Shown here in pieces: positions 1 to 10,111 of a DNA stretch of 64,000 nucleotides (the first letter of the stretch is position 1; each line of letters begins with the position of its first letter). This DNA comes from Shinella sp. UYSO24 (GTDB taxonomy: Bacteria > Pseudomonadota > Alphaproteobacteria > Rhizobiales > Rhizobiaceae): positions 124,001-188,000 of the forward strand of contig CABHNZ010000003.1 in assembly GCA_902167985.1 (NCBI GenBank), written 5' to 3'. Made by a program: the position numbers and the translations under genes. The notes beneath the pieces are model-generated. The model ran no database searches and was not told the DNA's origin. It saw only the letters and a list, made by a program, of their open reading frames with translations.

Positions 1-2
1 AG

Positions 3-1490
3 TCGCTATTGGCTGACATGCGTGCGCTGACCACGACGATGAAGAACGACATTCACACGCAGTCCGGCGTTCTTGCGGACCGGACGAACCAGACGATACT
101 CGCCTCGCTACTGGCGCTCGCCATCGTCTTTGCCGCCGGAATTGTCGGTGCGCTCATCGTGTCGAGCCGCGGCATTACCAAACCGATCGCCAGACTGCGC
201 GAACGGATGACCTCGCTTGCCGCCGGCGAAACCGATACGCCGATCGACGGGCAGGACCGTCGCGATGAAGTCGGCCAGATGGCGCAAGCCGTGGCAGTCT
301 TCCGGGACAACGCCGTCGAGCGCGCGCGCCTGGAGAAACACGCGGAAGAAACGCGCGACCTCTCCGAACAGGAGCGCTTGCAGCGTGAAGCGCAAAAAGC
401 GAAGGACGCAAGCGATACGCAATATGCCGTCGATCAGTTGGGCCAAGCCCTTGGCCATCTGGCATCGGGTGACATTGCCTATCGTATCAACGCCCCGTTC
501 GTGGCGCATCTCGATCAGTTGCGCGTCAATTTCAACGGGTCCGCCAATAACCTCAATGACGCCCTGCGTGCTGTCGGCGAGAATGCCCGCGGTATCGATA
601 GCGGCGCAAACGAGATCCGTTCAGCGGCCGACGACCTTTCCAAGCGTACGGAACAGCAGGCGGCCTCGGTCGAGGAAACGGCCGCAGCGCTGGAGCAGAT
701 CACCTCGACGGTGAAGGACTCCAGCAAGCGCGCCGAGGAAGTCGGAACTCTTGTCGCCAGAGCCCGCGACGGTGCGGAAAAGTCCGGACAGGTCGTTCGC
801 AACGCCGTCGTGGCGATGAAGGAAATCGAGCGGTCCTCGGGCGAGATCACCAATATCATCGGCGTCATCGACGAGATCGCCTTCCAGACCAACCTCCTCG
901 CCCTCAATGCCGGTGTCGAGGCTGCCCGTGCCGGCGAAGCGGGCAAGGGTTTTGCGGTCGTTGCACAGGAAGTGCGCGAACTGGCGCAACGCTCCGCGCA
1001 GGCGGCAAAGGAAATCAAGACGCTGATCGGCACATCGAGTGATCACGTTCGCAATGGCGTGACGCTTGTCGACGATACGGGCAAGGCGCTCGATGTCATT
1101 GTCGCGGAAGTGCAGGAAATCAACCGGCACGTCGATGCCATCGTCGAGTTCAGCCGCGAGCAATCGCGCAGCCTGCAGGAAATCAACAGCGCCGTGAACG
1201 CGATGGATCAGGGGACGCAGCAGAACGCGGCCATGGTCGAGGAATCGACTGCGGCAAGCCATAGCCTCGCCCGCGAGGCTGCAGCCCTCAATGCCCTGCT
1301 TGCCCGCTTTGACCTTGGCGGCGAGCCCGGCCAGAGAACGGCAAATGGTCAGCAGGCCCGCGATGAGGCACCGGCATCACCCGGCCGCTCTCCCGTCAAG
1401 GCTATCCGCCAGCGGATTGCCGCAACATTTGGCGGCGGCGCAGCGGCCGGCCATGCGGCCCAGCAGACGGCCGACTGGGAAGAGTTCTGA
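3..1490 (+). CDS. Methyl-accepting chemotaxis protein, 5' end cut by the window edge
   Basis: Membrane chemoreceptor that passes ligand signals to CheA/CheW. The reading frame is open to the first base, so the sensor domain and first membrane segment lie outside the window. What remains is a membrane helix (about residues 29-51 counted from the TTG at 9), a HAMP domain (about 52-105), a second HAMP-like stretch near 140-185, and the long signalling coiled coil. The hairpin tip with [20 protein letters not shown] lies near residues 284-303 and is canonical. The protein ends in DWEEF, matching the WxxF-type pentapeptide used to tether CheR/CheB in adaptation. No frameshift is seen. It converges on the ornithine cyclodeaminase-like gene with an 18-base gap. 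The ligand cannot be judged from this part. Confidence 0.93.
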   Translation, partial: SLLADMRALTTTMKNDIHTQSGVLADRTNQTILASLLALAIVFAAGIVGALIVSSRGITKPIARLRERMTSLAAGETDTPIDGQDRRDEVGQMAQAVAVFRDNAVERARLEKHAEETRDLSEQERLQREAQKAKDASDTQYAVDQLGQALGHLASGDIAYRINAPFVAHLDQLRVNFNGSANNLNDALRAVGENARGIDSGANEIRSAADDLSKRTEQQAASVEETAAALEQITSTVKDSSKRAEEVGTLVARARDGAEKSGQVVRNAVVAMKEIERSSGEITNIIGVIDEIAFQTNLLALNAGVEAARAGEAGKGFAVVAQEVRELAQRSAQAAKEIKTLIGTSSDHVRNGVTLVDDTGKALDVIVAEVQEINRHVDAIVEFSREQSRSLQEINSAVNAMDQGTQQNAAMVEESTAASHSLAREAAALNALLARFDLGGEPGQRTANGQQARDEAPASPGRSPVKAIRQRIAATFGGGAAAGHAAQQTADWEEF

Positions 1491-1508
1491 CGGGATCGGA
1501 AGCGGCTA

Positions 1509-2473
1509 TCACGCCAGCCGCGTGCCAATGGCCTTTTGCACGGCCTCGTCATAGACAATTTTCGCCAGCGCCATATCGGCGATGGCGAGCCCCCTGAAGC
1601 AGAAGAGTGTCCGGCCGCCGCTGGCCGCCGGGCTCTCCCTCCCACACAGTGTCACCAGATCGGTGTGGAATGGCGCAGTCTCGACCGGCTTCGTATGGAC
1701 GTCATAGGGCGCGACGCTCTGCGACAGACTATCGGTGACGCGCGTTTGAAAAGCCGTCAGGCTCTCCGGCATCCAGCTCCTTCCGATATCGACGGCTGAG
1801 ACGAAACAATCCGGTTTCAGCCGGCGCGCATCGAGAAACGGCCGCAGGCCCGGTGCGCCGGGGACCATCGAGATGATGATATCGCTCTCGCCGAGAACGC
1901 GCTCCGCATCCGTGACGGCTTCCGCCTCGAGGCCGATATCCCTTGCGGACGAGGCCAGATTTTCCGCAGAAGCAAGAGTACGGCTGAAGGTCAGAACCTT
2001 TCCAAGGTCAGGAAACAGCTCAGTAAAGGCCAGCAGATGCGCATGGGCCTGCAGGCCACTGCCGATAAGACCGATCGTCCGGGGGGCTCTTCCAACGAGA
2101 ATGGATGCGGCGACAGCCGAGAGCGCGGCCGTGCGCAGAAGCGTGATCTCGCTGCCATCCATCACGGCCAGCAATCTACCGGTCTCATAGTCGTTGAGGA
2201 GAATGGTCGTGCCGGTTCCGGGCGTTGTACTACCGGCAGAAACCGGCGCCATGGACACCCATTTCATCGCAGCGACGCTCTCCGCCTGCGAAGCCGCGAC
2301 CATTCCCTGAAACCGTGGCCAGGCCCAAGTTCGAGCGACGCCTTCGGCAGATAATCGCTCAATCCCCTGCCGTGATCGCGAAAGGCCGCCGCCACACGCT
2401 CCCGCGCAAGCCTCGGGCTGAGGTCGAGCGCCCGGATATCGGCCGCGCCAAGATAGAGAAGAGCTTCACTCAT
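1509..2473 (-). CDS. Ornithine cyclodeaminase / mu-crystallin family protein (frameshifted)
   Basis: NAD(P)-dependent enzyme of the ornithine cyclodeaminase/mu-crystallin family, which also contains ketimine reductases acting on 1-pyrroline-2-carboxylate and 1-piperideine-2-carboxylate. The Rossmann part shows IGLIGSGLQAHAH (GxGxxA type), and TGTTILLNDYETGRLLAVMD is typical of the family. The start at 2473 (protein begins MSEALLYLG) has AGAGG eight bases upstream. Near 2303 the frame breaks: the expected GHGFQGM needs TTCCAGG where TTCAGG is present, so one C seems lost. Corrected length is about 321 residues, normal for the family. It is the last gene of the leftward amino-acid operon. With a DadA-like oxidase upstream, a cyclic-imine reductase role is at least as likely as true ornithine deamination. 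Confidence 0.85.
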
Positions 2474-2570
2474 TAACAAGCCTCTGGGAAACAGTACGCC
2501 GTTCACACTGCGGCTGGGGTGGCCGCTTACCTGACGCAAGGAAGCCTCCGGCCGCAAGCGAAATTCTGCA

Positions 2571-3927
2571 TCAGAGGCCGAGTGACACCAGCGCCCATAC
2601 CGCGACGACCGTCAAGCCCACGACGATTGCCGTAAAAATGCTGTTCCAGCGCCAGGCAACCCGTTGCGGCGAAACGCCGGACTGACCAGCAGTGATCAGC
2701 GACATGGCGCTGATCGGCGACACGGCAACCGCGCTCGCCCACGCGACGACCAGCGTCAGGCCAAGTGCAAGCGGATGGGCGACGCCGATCGGGCTCTGGC
2801 CGAGCAGCTGCGCCAGGATGACGACGAAGATGGAATTCGGGATGAAGCAGGCGGCAGCCAGCGGGATCAGCACGAGCGCGGCCAGAAGCAGCGGCAGGAT
2901 CGGCACTTGCGACTGGACGAATTCGATCCAGCCCGGAATGGCAGCAAGGCCGATCGAGATGGCCGAACCGATGACATTGGCCGACAGGAAGATTGCACTT
3001 TCCGAGCGCAGATCGCCAAGGCCGACGATCGCCGCCTTCACCTCCGACCGGTAGGCCGCCCCGATACCCGTCTCCGATGCCAGCCAGATCAAGGTGAAGA
3101 GCGGCAGGACCGTCACGGATGCCAGCGTGAAACTGATATTCGTCGCCAGATGCAGCGTGATCGTGACGGCCAGAAGAAGCGCGCAGATACCGATCGTGAT
3201 GGCAAGCGGCGCAGCCGATGGCTGGTCGCCGACGATCGGGCTCGACGTCCCGTGCGAGCCTCGGCAGGCAGGAGCGGGAAGATGGCAGTGATCATCAGCA
3301 TCACGACCGTCAGCACGAAGGCCAGCCCCATGAGCTTCAACGGATCGAGCGAGGGAATACCCGCAGTGACGATGGCAAAGCCGAGCCCGATCGGCGACCA
3401 GATGGTCGTCAGTGCAGCACCGCGCATCGCACCCAGAACGAGCGGCCGGCGGTCAACGGTATCGCGCCCACCGGCACGCGCCAGATCGCCGATCATCGCG
3501 ATGATGCCGACATTGAACAGCAGGCTCAGGAGATGCGAACCGATATTGACGGCGGCGTAGCGCGACGCGGCTCGAAGGTGAAAAGATATTCCGTTCCCTG
3601 CCGCACGAACAGCGAGCGGCGCACCGGCCGGCGCAGCATGCCGAGCACCATCATCAGCGCCGCAAAGGACACGCCCTGAACCAGCGCATGCCAGAGCTGC
3701 GGCAATTTCTGCGGCAGAAACACCGCCACGGCGGTGCCGAGCAGAACGGCCAGCAGCGAAAACAGCTGGGCAAGCTTCAGGAGGCGCGGCCATTCCATCA
3801 GCGTCGAGGCAATGGCCAGCAGCGCTGAGAGCGCCAGCAGCGCCTGACTGCCGCTATACCCACCGAGAACGAGACTGACGATCAGCAGAAACTGCACGAT
3901 GCTCCGCAAGGGCAACGGCTCAGACAT
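2571..3927 (-). CDS. Polytopic membrane protein, probable transporter (two frameshifts)
   Basis: A protein of about 450 residues, almost entirely hydrophobic segments, spread over three frames that join near 3560 and again near 3210-3290. It starts at 3927 (MSEPLPLRS) with AGGG nine bases upstream. Roughly ten membrane segments can be seen, for example around FLLIVSLVLGGYSG, NIGSHLLSLLFNVGIIAMIG and LLLAALVLIPLAAACFIPNS. The Pro/Ser/Asn-containing helices and the overall layout recall secondary carriers of the ion-transporter superfamily, but I do not recognise the family and no substrate can be given. It lies between the DadA-like and cyclodeaminase-like genes on the same strand, so it may export or import an intermediate or product of that pathway. 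Confidence 0.6.
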
Positions 3928-4136
3928 GACTTTCGACCCTACATATCCGGCCGAAGCGCGAGCGTTGCGCATGCCATGGCCATTAACAAACAGCCTCCCC
4001 GCAACTCCTCCTGGCAAATCGCATAGGGGATTTTGAAATGCGGTGATAGGCGGAAAACGGCAGAAACAGAGGATGCGACGAAACATCTCTGCCGCAGGCG
4101 GGGCACCCCCCTGCCCGGTGATGCGGCCAGCATCCA

Positions 4137-5401
4137 TCAACGGAAGCGCGATGCCGAAAAGGGCTGCGGATCGATCGGGGATGGTGCGCCCGCAATCATG
4201 CTCCTGACGAGTTCCGCCGTCTTCGGCGCGGCCGAAAGGCCGATGTGACCATGCCCGAATGCATAAACGACCTCGGGGCAGCGTGCTGCCGGGCCGATGA
4301 CCGGCAGGCCATCCGGCGTGGACGGCCGATGGCCGAACCAACGGGTGGTCGCGGCCTTATCCGCAAGCGCGGGATAGGTGCGGTGCAGATGTGCGAGAAG
4401 GATTTCGGCACGGCGCCAATCGGGCTCGGCATCGACGGAGGCAAGTTCCACCTGGCCCGATGCGCGCAAGCCTCCGGGCGCATCACGTTCGCCATCTTGC
4501 CATCGGAAGGCATGACCGGCCGGCGCAATTCAAAGCCCGGCGCCTCGATTGCCACATGATAGCCGCGCTCGCTTTCAAGCGGAATGGCATCGCCCAGCGA
4601 CTGAGCCAGTGCCTTGGAGCGAATGCCGGCCGCGATGACGGCCCGATCGCAGGAAATCACCGCGCCTCGGGTGCGAACCCCAACAAGCTTGCCGTCGCGC
4701 AGCTCGAAGCCATCGACAGCCGCTTGAACGAACTCGGCTCCCTCCGCGACAGCCTGAGCGACGACCGCCGCCACATAGGCGCCGGGATCGGTGCAATTGG
4801 CACCGCTCTCGACGAGTATCCCGAAGGAATAGGCCGGAGAAAGTGCCGGCTCGATCTCGCGCAGCTCGGATGCTCCGATCTCGCGCCATGCCAGACCATT
4901 TTCGCGACGGAGGCTCCATGACAGGGCCTCCTGCTCGAAGGCGGCACGATCGGGGTAGGCATAGAGGAGACCGTCACGGCGAACGATTTCCGCTCTGCCG
5001 CAGCTTGCAGCCAGAGCGGCGTGAAGATCCGGAGAATCCGACACGAGCGACCAGAGGATGGAAGCCGTCCGACGCACCTTTGCCAAAGAATGGCCCGAGG
5101 AGAGGAAGCGGAAAAGCCAGGGCGCAAGACGCGCGAGATAGCGCCAGCGGATCGTCAGCGGGCCATTCGGATCCGTCAGATAACCAGGCACTTTCTTCCA
5201 GATACCCGGAACCGACATGGGGATGATGGAGGCCGGGCTCAGGAAAGCGCCATTGCCATAACTTGCAGCCTGTGTTCCGCCCGGTTCACCCGGCTCGATC
5301 AGTGTCACCTGATATCCGGCGCGCACGAGCGCCAGCGCCGAGCAGGCACCGACAATGCCGGCACCGATGACCGCGACGTGAGTTCTGATAGTGTCGTCCA
5401 T
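4137..5401 (-). CDS. FAD-dependent D-amino-acid dehydrogenase-like oxidoreductase (frameshifted)
   Basis: Glycine oxidase/D-amino-acid dehydrogenase (DadA) family flavoprotein, expected to oxidise an amine or D-amino acid to the imine or keto acid and pass electrons to the respiratory chain. The N-terminus carries the FAD-binding Rossmann motif VIGAGIVGACSALAL (about residues 10-24) followed by TLIEPGEPGG; the C-terminus has WFGHRPSTPDGLPVIGP and AFGHGHIGLS, typical of the DAO fold. A frameshift near 4465 splits the last 110 residues from the rest. Corrected length of about 421 residues matches DadA. It lies between the enolase-superfamily gene and the unknown membrane protein on the same strand. 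Substrate is inferred only from context, which points to an amino acid. Confidence 0.85.
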
Positions 5402-5506
5402 GTCGGTACCCCGATCCTTAAGGCAAGGCGATCCCCTGACCGATGCTGAAAGCGCCGGCCCGGGGTATGTCAGTTGATGCGTCTGGGACGTGTGGCGCGC
5501 GCGGCC

Positions 5507-6625
5507 TCAGGCTTCCTTGAGGATACGCGCATTGCCGCGCAGCGAGGCCTCGCTGATCGTAATGCCGAGCCCCGGACCGGTCGGCACGATGACATGGCCA
5601 TCGCGGTTCTCGATCCGCTCCTCAAGAACGTCCTCGGTCAGCACATGATGCGGCATGTAGAATTCGCAACCGAGCGACATGCCCGGCGTCGCGGCGATGA
5701 ACTGCGTGCCGGCGGCAAGCGCTACGCCGCCTTCCCACAGCGTGCCGCCATAGCCCGGCAGATGCGCCGCATCGGCAATCGCCATCAGCGCCTGCCCCTT
5801 CAGAATACCGCCGACCTTCATCAGCTTGACCGAAATCGCATCCGCCGCCTGCAGCCGGATGACCTCCATCAGGTCGCGCGCATCAAAGCAGCTTTCATCC
5901 GCCAGAATGGGCGTATCCAGCGCATCGGCGAAGGAAGCCATGGCCGTCAGGCAATCACGCGGCACCGGCTGTTCGATAAAGGTCGGACGAAAGCGATCGA
6001 CATCACGCAGCACGGAAATCGCGCCGAAAGGCTGGAGCGCCTGATTATAGTCGAGGCGAAGATCGATCTTGTCGCCGAAGGCGTCCCGCATGGCTTCCAG
6101 ATGCGCCGTGTCTTCTGCGTGCGACTTCACGCCGGTCTCACCTTGAAGATCCGGTTGCGGCCGGCACCATGACCTTCATCCGTTCCATGTCGGCATCGAA
6201 ATCCGGGTCGGCAATGGAGAAGGACAGAGGAATGCTGTCGCGCACCCGGCCACCGAGAAGATCGGCGATCGACAGGCCGCAGGACTTGCCGAGAATGTCG
6301 AACATGGCCGTCTCGATCGCCAGCTTCGCTTCCCCGTGGCCGACGATCACCTTGTCCATTTTGCGCGTGAGCGCACGGATTTCCTTGACCGGTGCACCGA
6401 TGACGAGCGGCCGCAGGTAGACGTCGATGGCGGCAAAGGCTGCCTCTGCCGTCCCCGTAAAGACTTCCCAGGGTGCTGCCTCACCCCAGCCGACAATGCC
6501 GGAGGTCGAGGTCAGTTCCACCAGCACGCGCTTGACCGTGCCCTTGACGTTGCCGACGCCTGAAGGCGGGCCATCTTGATCGGGCTTTCGATCAGAAAGA
6601 GGCGAAGCCTCTCTATGCGATCCAT
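5507..6625 (-). CDS. Enolase-superfamily enzyme, muconate-lactonizing (MLE) subgroup-like (two frameshifts)
   Basis: Mandelate racemase/muconate lactonizing enzyme family. Active-site elements of the MLE type are present: RLDYN and FIEQP with ADES as the three metal ligands, and SVKLMK as the base lysine at the end of the sixth strand; the region before VKSHAED should hold the KxK motif but lies on a frameshift near 6135-6160. A second frameshift sits near 6560, where the run MDRIERLRLFLIESPIKMAR changes frame. Corrected length is about 373 residues. MLE-subgroup members include cycloisomerases, N-acylamino-acid racemases and dipeptide epimerases. Because the neighbours are an amino-acid importer, a DadA-like oxidase and a cyclodeaminase homologue, a racemase or epimerase of an amino-acid derivative is more likely than muconate metabolism. 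Confidence 0.8.
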
Positions 6626-6669
6626 GTCTTTCGTCTCCTGGGACTGCTGCTTCTGGCGCCGGCGGTTTT

Positions 6670-7446
6670 TCAGCCGGTCGCCTTGCCTTTGTGAAAATGG
6701 CTGAGGAAGGTGCGCGTGGCTTCCATCTGCGGATTGTCGATGACCTGTGCCGGCGGGCCTTCCTCGATGACATAGCCATCGCGCATGAAGACGACCCGAT
6801 CCGCGACTTCGCGGGCAAAGGCGATCTCGTGCGTGACGATCAGCATGGTCATGCCGTCGGCTGCAAGCTGCTGGATGGTCTGCAGCACTTCGCCGACCAG
6901 TTCCGGATCGAGCGCCGATGTCGCCTCGTCGAACAGCATCACGCGCGGTTCCATGGCCAGCGCGCGGGCAATCGCGACGCGCTGCTTCTGGCCGCCCGAT
7001 AGCGTGTCCGGGCGCTGGTTGGCGCGATCGGCAAGGCCGACCTTGGCCAGCTGGGCCATGGCAAGATCACGCGCGACGGCCTTCGGCAGCCTGCGAACGT
7101 GAACCGGCGCCTCCATGACGTTTTCCAGCACGCTCATATGCGGGAAGAGATTGAAATTCTGAAACACCATGCCGGTGCCGGCACGGAAATCCGCCAGAAC
7201 CTTCGCCCGCGGCGGCGCGACCGTCTTGCCGAATGAAAACGACGTCGAACCGACCCGGATCGCACCGTCATCCGGCACGACCAGAAGATTGACGCAGCGC
7301 AGAAGCGTGGATTTGCCCGATCCCGACGGCCCGAGCAGGGCAACGACGCCACCCGTATCAACCTTGAGATTGATGTCCTTCAGCACGTCCAACGGGCCGA
7401 AGCTCTTGCGAAGGGCGGTGATTTCGATCATCGGCGCATTCGACAT
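6670..7446 (-). CDS. Polar amino-acid ABC transporter, ATP-binding protein
   Basis: Cytoplasmic ATPase of a polar amino-acid importer (GlnQ/HisP type), 258 residues and intact. Walker A is GPSGSGKST (residues 39-47), the ABC signature is LSGGQKQR near 150, and Walker B with the catalytic glutamate is VMLFDEATSALD near 170; the H-loop is IVTHE. The start abuts the permease gene, whose stop shares its first base, so the two are translationally coupled. It should pair as a homodimer with the single permease at 7446-8108. Substrate is unknown; the enzymes downstream suggest an amino acid or cyclic amino-acid derivative. Confidence 0.95.
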   Translation of the reverse strand: MSNAPMIEITALRKSFGPLDVLKDINLKVDTGGVVALLGPSGSGKSTLLRCVNLLVVPDDGAIRVGSTSFSFGKTVAPPRAKVLADFRAGTGMVFQNFNLFPHMSVLENVMEAPVHVRRLPKAVARDLAMAQLAKVGLADRANQRPDTLSGGQKQRVAIARALAMEPRVMLFDEATSALDPELVGEVLQTIQQLAADGMTMLIVTHEIAFAREVADRVVFMRDGYVIEEGPPAQVIDNPQMEATRTFLSHFHKGKATG

Positions 7447-8108
7447 CAGCGCGCCTCCTTGGACTTGCGTTCCCGGTAGCGAACAAACAGCGTCAGCGGG
7501 AAGAGAATGACGAAATAGCCGACCGCGACGGCAGTATAGGTTTCGAGCGGACGATAGCTGTCATGCGCCACCATCTGGCCCTGATAGACGAGATCCGGCA
7601 CGGCGACGACCGAGACCAGCGAAGTGTTCTTGAACTGCAGGATCGACTGGTTCATCAGCGCCGGCAGCATGCGGCGCAGCGCCTGCGGCAGAACGATACG
7701 GCGCATGACGAGAGACGGACGCATGCCGAGCGCCTGAGCGGCTTCGGTCTGCCCCGGATCGAGCGAGACGATGCCGCCGCGGATGATCTCGGCGTAGAAC
7801 GAGCCACCATAGCATGACAGCGCGATCAGCGAGGCTGTCACCGGCGTCAGATCGATCCCTGAAACGATCGGCAGCGCATAGTAGAACCATATGAGCTGGA
7901 CGAGGATCGGCGTGCAGCGGAAGACTTCGATGAAACAGAGCGAGAAGGCGCGCAGCAGACGAAAGGGGGACAGAAGGCAGATGGCCGCCGTCATCCCGAC
8001 AGCAAGCCCGCCGACGATGATCGCTGCCGTCAGCGCAACGGTGATGCCGAGGCCATTCAGGAATACCCATCGATATTCGTAGATGATGGAGAAGTCCCAA
8101 GTGTACAT
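7446..8108 (-). CDS. Polar amino-acid ABC transporter, permease
   Basis: Inner-membrane permease of the HisM/GlnP family, 220 residues, about five membrane segments. The EAA loop that docks the ATPase is present as ETEAAQALGMRPSLVMRRIV-like sequence near residues 135-155. Start is the ATG at 8108, preceded by the intergenic hairpin at 8141-8160. Only one permease gene is present, so a homodimer is expected. It lies between the solute-binding protein gene and the ATPase gene, the usual order for this importer class. Confidence 0.94.
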   Translation of the reverse strand: MYTWDFSIIYEYRWVFLNGLGITVALTAAIIVGGLAVGMTAAICLLSPFRLLRAFSLCFIEVFRCTPILVQLIWFYYALPIVSGIDLTPVTASLIALSCYGGSFYAEIIRGGIVSLDPGQTEAAQALGMRPSLVMRRIVLPQALRRMLPALMNQSILQFKNTSLVSVVAVPDLVYQGQMVAHDSYRPLETYTAVAVGYFVILFPLTLFVRYRERKSKEAR

Positions 8109-8140
8109 GTGTCAGCGCTCAACGTCTTGAATAGTAGAAT

Positions 8141-8160
8141 GCGGGGCCTGACGGCCCCGC
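8141..8160 (-). terminator. GC-rich hairpin between binding-protein and permease genes
   Basis: Perfect 8-bp stem GCGGGGCC / GGCCCCGC with a four-base loop, just downstream of the binding-protein gene in its direction of transcription. The following bases on that strand are ATTCTACTATT, only moderately T-rich. In this position such hairpins commonly act as partial terminators or mRNA stabilisers that keep binding protein in excess over the membrane parts. Confidence 0.6.
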
Positions 8161-8170
8161 AGCAAAGGGC

Positions 8171-9007
8171 TCAGATCTCGAAGCCCGGCGGGAAATCGCT
8201 TTCCTTGACGCCGACGAGAGCCATGTTCTTGACGATCGCCTGCTTGATGAAGCCGTTATCGCGATGCTTGGTGATCCAGCTGTCGACGAATTCGCGCCAG
8301 GACTGGTCTTCCTCGCGGCGGAAACCGGCATTCGAAGTGGTGAAGTCGGCCGGCGTCGGAACGATCAGATTGCCGATCGACGGGTTCTTCGAGCGCAGCG
8401 TCAGAGCCAGAACCATGACGAGGCACTGTGCATCGGCGCGGCCGGACTGAAGTGCGGCCGTTGCATCACTTGCCGTCTTCAGGCGGGTAACGGTTGCCTT
8501 CGGGGCGTTACGGGTGATTGCCGAATCGTGGGACGAGCCTGCATCGACGGCGATGCGTATTTCCGGCTTGTTGAAATCTTCCCAGGTCTTGGCTTCAATG
8601 CCCTTGCGGGCGATCATCGTGAACGAGTTCTTGAAGACCGGGCCGGAGAAATCGACAACCTTCTGGCGCTCCGGCGTCGGGTTGAGGCCGAAGAAGACGT
8701 CGATCTTGTCCGACTGCAGGTCGAGAACGGAATTGCCCCAGGTGGTCTCGGTGATTGCCATCTTCAGGCCGAGGTCATCGGCAAGCTTCTGGCAGATATC
8801 GATGTAGAAGCCCTTCCAGGCGCCGTCCGCGAGACCCTTCTGGTAATAGGGCGCGCCGTCGGCCACGCCACCGATGCGCAGCGTGCCGGAGGCCTTGATG
8901 CGCTCCAGCGAGCTTGCCGCACTCGCATGAGTTGAGGTCATTGCGCCGGCGGAAACGCCGAGTGCGCCGATGCCGACGAGCTTGCCGAATTTGCGTCTTG
9001 TAATCAT
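8171..9007 (-). CDS. Amino-acid ABC transporter, solute-binding protein with Tat-like signal
   Basis: Periplasmic binding protein of the polar amino-acid family (SBP family 3), 278 residues, intact. I chose the ATG at 9007 because GGGGAA lies about six bases upstream; it gives MITRRKFGKLVGIGALGVS, a signal peptide with twin arginines in the TRRKFGKL context of a Tat signal. The mature part has the family features ASGTLRIGG, FYIDICQKLADDLG, FFGLNPTPERQKVVDFSGPV and IAVDAGSSHDSA. First gene of the leftward operon and divergent from the LysR gene at 9208. Export already folded through Tat would be somewhat unusual for this class and deserves checking. Confidence 0.92.
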   Translation of the reverse strand: MITRRKFGKLVGIGALGVSAGAMTSTHASAASSLERIKASGTLRIGGVADGAPYYQKGLADGAWKGFYIDICQKLADDLGLKMAITETTWGNSVLDLQSDKIDVFFGLNPTPERQKVVDFSGPVFKNSFTMIARKGIEAKTWEDFNKPEIRIAVDAGSSHDSAITRNAPKATVTRLKTASDATAALQSGRADAQCLVMVLALTLRSKNPSIGNLIVPTPADFTTSNAGFRREEDQSWREFVDSWITKHRDNGFIKQAIVKNMALVGVKESDFPPGFEI

Positions 9008-9207
9008 TCCGTTCCCCTTTTCTTGTCTTGGCGAACGCGTCTTGCGACGGCGCAAACGCCTACAGCCCCTTGCATCCTTGTGGTCATTGCGCGCGCATCA
9101 CCACAGACTGCTTAATTTATGAACTTGCGACATCCAAAAGGCAAAACTTGAAAAGTCAGGCTGTCATGAGTAATCGTCATGAGAGACCCTCTAACGCCGG
9201 AGGCGCG

Positions 9208-10104
9208 ATGCGCCGTTTTCTCCCTTCGCTTTCGGCCCTGCATGCCTTTGAAGCGGCTGCCCGCCACCGCAGTTTCACCAAGGCGGGAGAAGAACTCGGC
9301 ATGACCCAAAGTGGGGTCAGCCGTCAGGTGCAGAACCTCGAGACCTTTCTCGGTGTGCGCCTTTTCGAGAGAGTGGGCTCGCGCCTGACGCTGAACAGCG
9401 TCGGCAACCGATATTTCCAGGATGTCGCCCAATGCCTCAACCGCATCGAGGAAGTGTCGATCGACGCGGTTCGCGGTCGCGCTGCCGATGCTTCCCTGAT
9501 GATCGGTGCGTCGGCCGCCATCACCACCCACTGGCTCACGCCCCGGCTCAGCACCTTTCTCGAGGCCTGCCCGGAAATCCCGATCGAACTCGTGACCATC
9601 GGCAACACGATCGATTTCGAAAGCGACCGTATCGATATCGGCATCGTGCGCGGCTTCGGCACATGGGCCAATGCCCATAGTACGGCGCTTTTCGACGAGG
9701 AGCTCGTGGTGATCGCCTCGCCAAAACTCGTGCCCGCCGACCGCCCCTGCAAGCCGCTGGATTTCTGCCGCTATCCGACGCTGCAGAATGCCAGCCGACC
9801 GAGCCTCTGGCTGCATTGGCTGCGCACCTCCAAGCTCGATTACAGCGGGCCGATCCAGGGCGTTCGTTTCCCCTCGACTGCTCTGCTGATCCAGGCGGTG
9901 CTGGCCGGCGTCGGCATAGCGGTTGTCGGAAGGCATGCGGTGAAACGTGAGCTGGAGAGCGGTCAGCTCATCACACCATTTGGGCCTCCGGTGCGCTCCG
10001 GGGAAGCGTTCTGGATCGTTCAGCCGGAAAAGGACGGGCCGAACAAGAGTGCCGCCGCCTTCCGGCAATGGTTGCTGCGGGAGGCGGCGCGCGAGCGCGG
10101 CTGA
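9208..10104 (+). CDS. LysR-family regulator (GcvA type)
   Basis: DNA-binding transcription regulator of 298 residues. I chose the ATG at 9208 because GGAGG lies six bases upstream and the protein then begins MRRFLPSLSALHAFEAAARH, the usual N-terminus of GcvA-like LysR proteins; an upstream ATG at 9166 has no comparable ribosome site. Winged helix-turn-helix at about residues 10-65 (FTKAGEELGMTQSGVSRQV), effector domain from about 90. It is divergent from the amino-acid operon (200 bases between starts), so it most likely controls that operon. I see no clear T-N11-A box in the gap, so the operator is not assigned. Confidence 0.92.
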   Translation: MRRFLPSLSALHAFEAAARHRSFTKAGEELGMTQSGVSRQVQNLETFLGVRLFERVGSRLTLNSVGNRYFQDVAQCLNRIEEVSIDAVRGRAADASLMIGASAAITTHWLTPRLSTFLEACPEIPIELVTIGNTIDFESDRIDIGIVRGFGTWANAHSTALFDEELVVIASPKLVPADRPCKPLDFCRYPTLQNASRPSLWLHWLRTSKLDYSGPIQGVRFPSTALLIQAVLAGVGIAVVGRHAVKRELESGQLITPFGPPVRSGEAFWIVQPEKDGPNKSAAAFRQWLLREAARERG

Positions 10105-10111
10105 TGCGACC

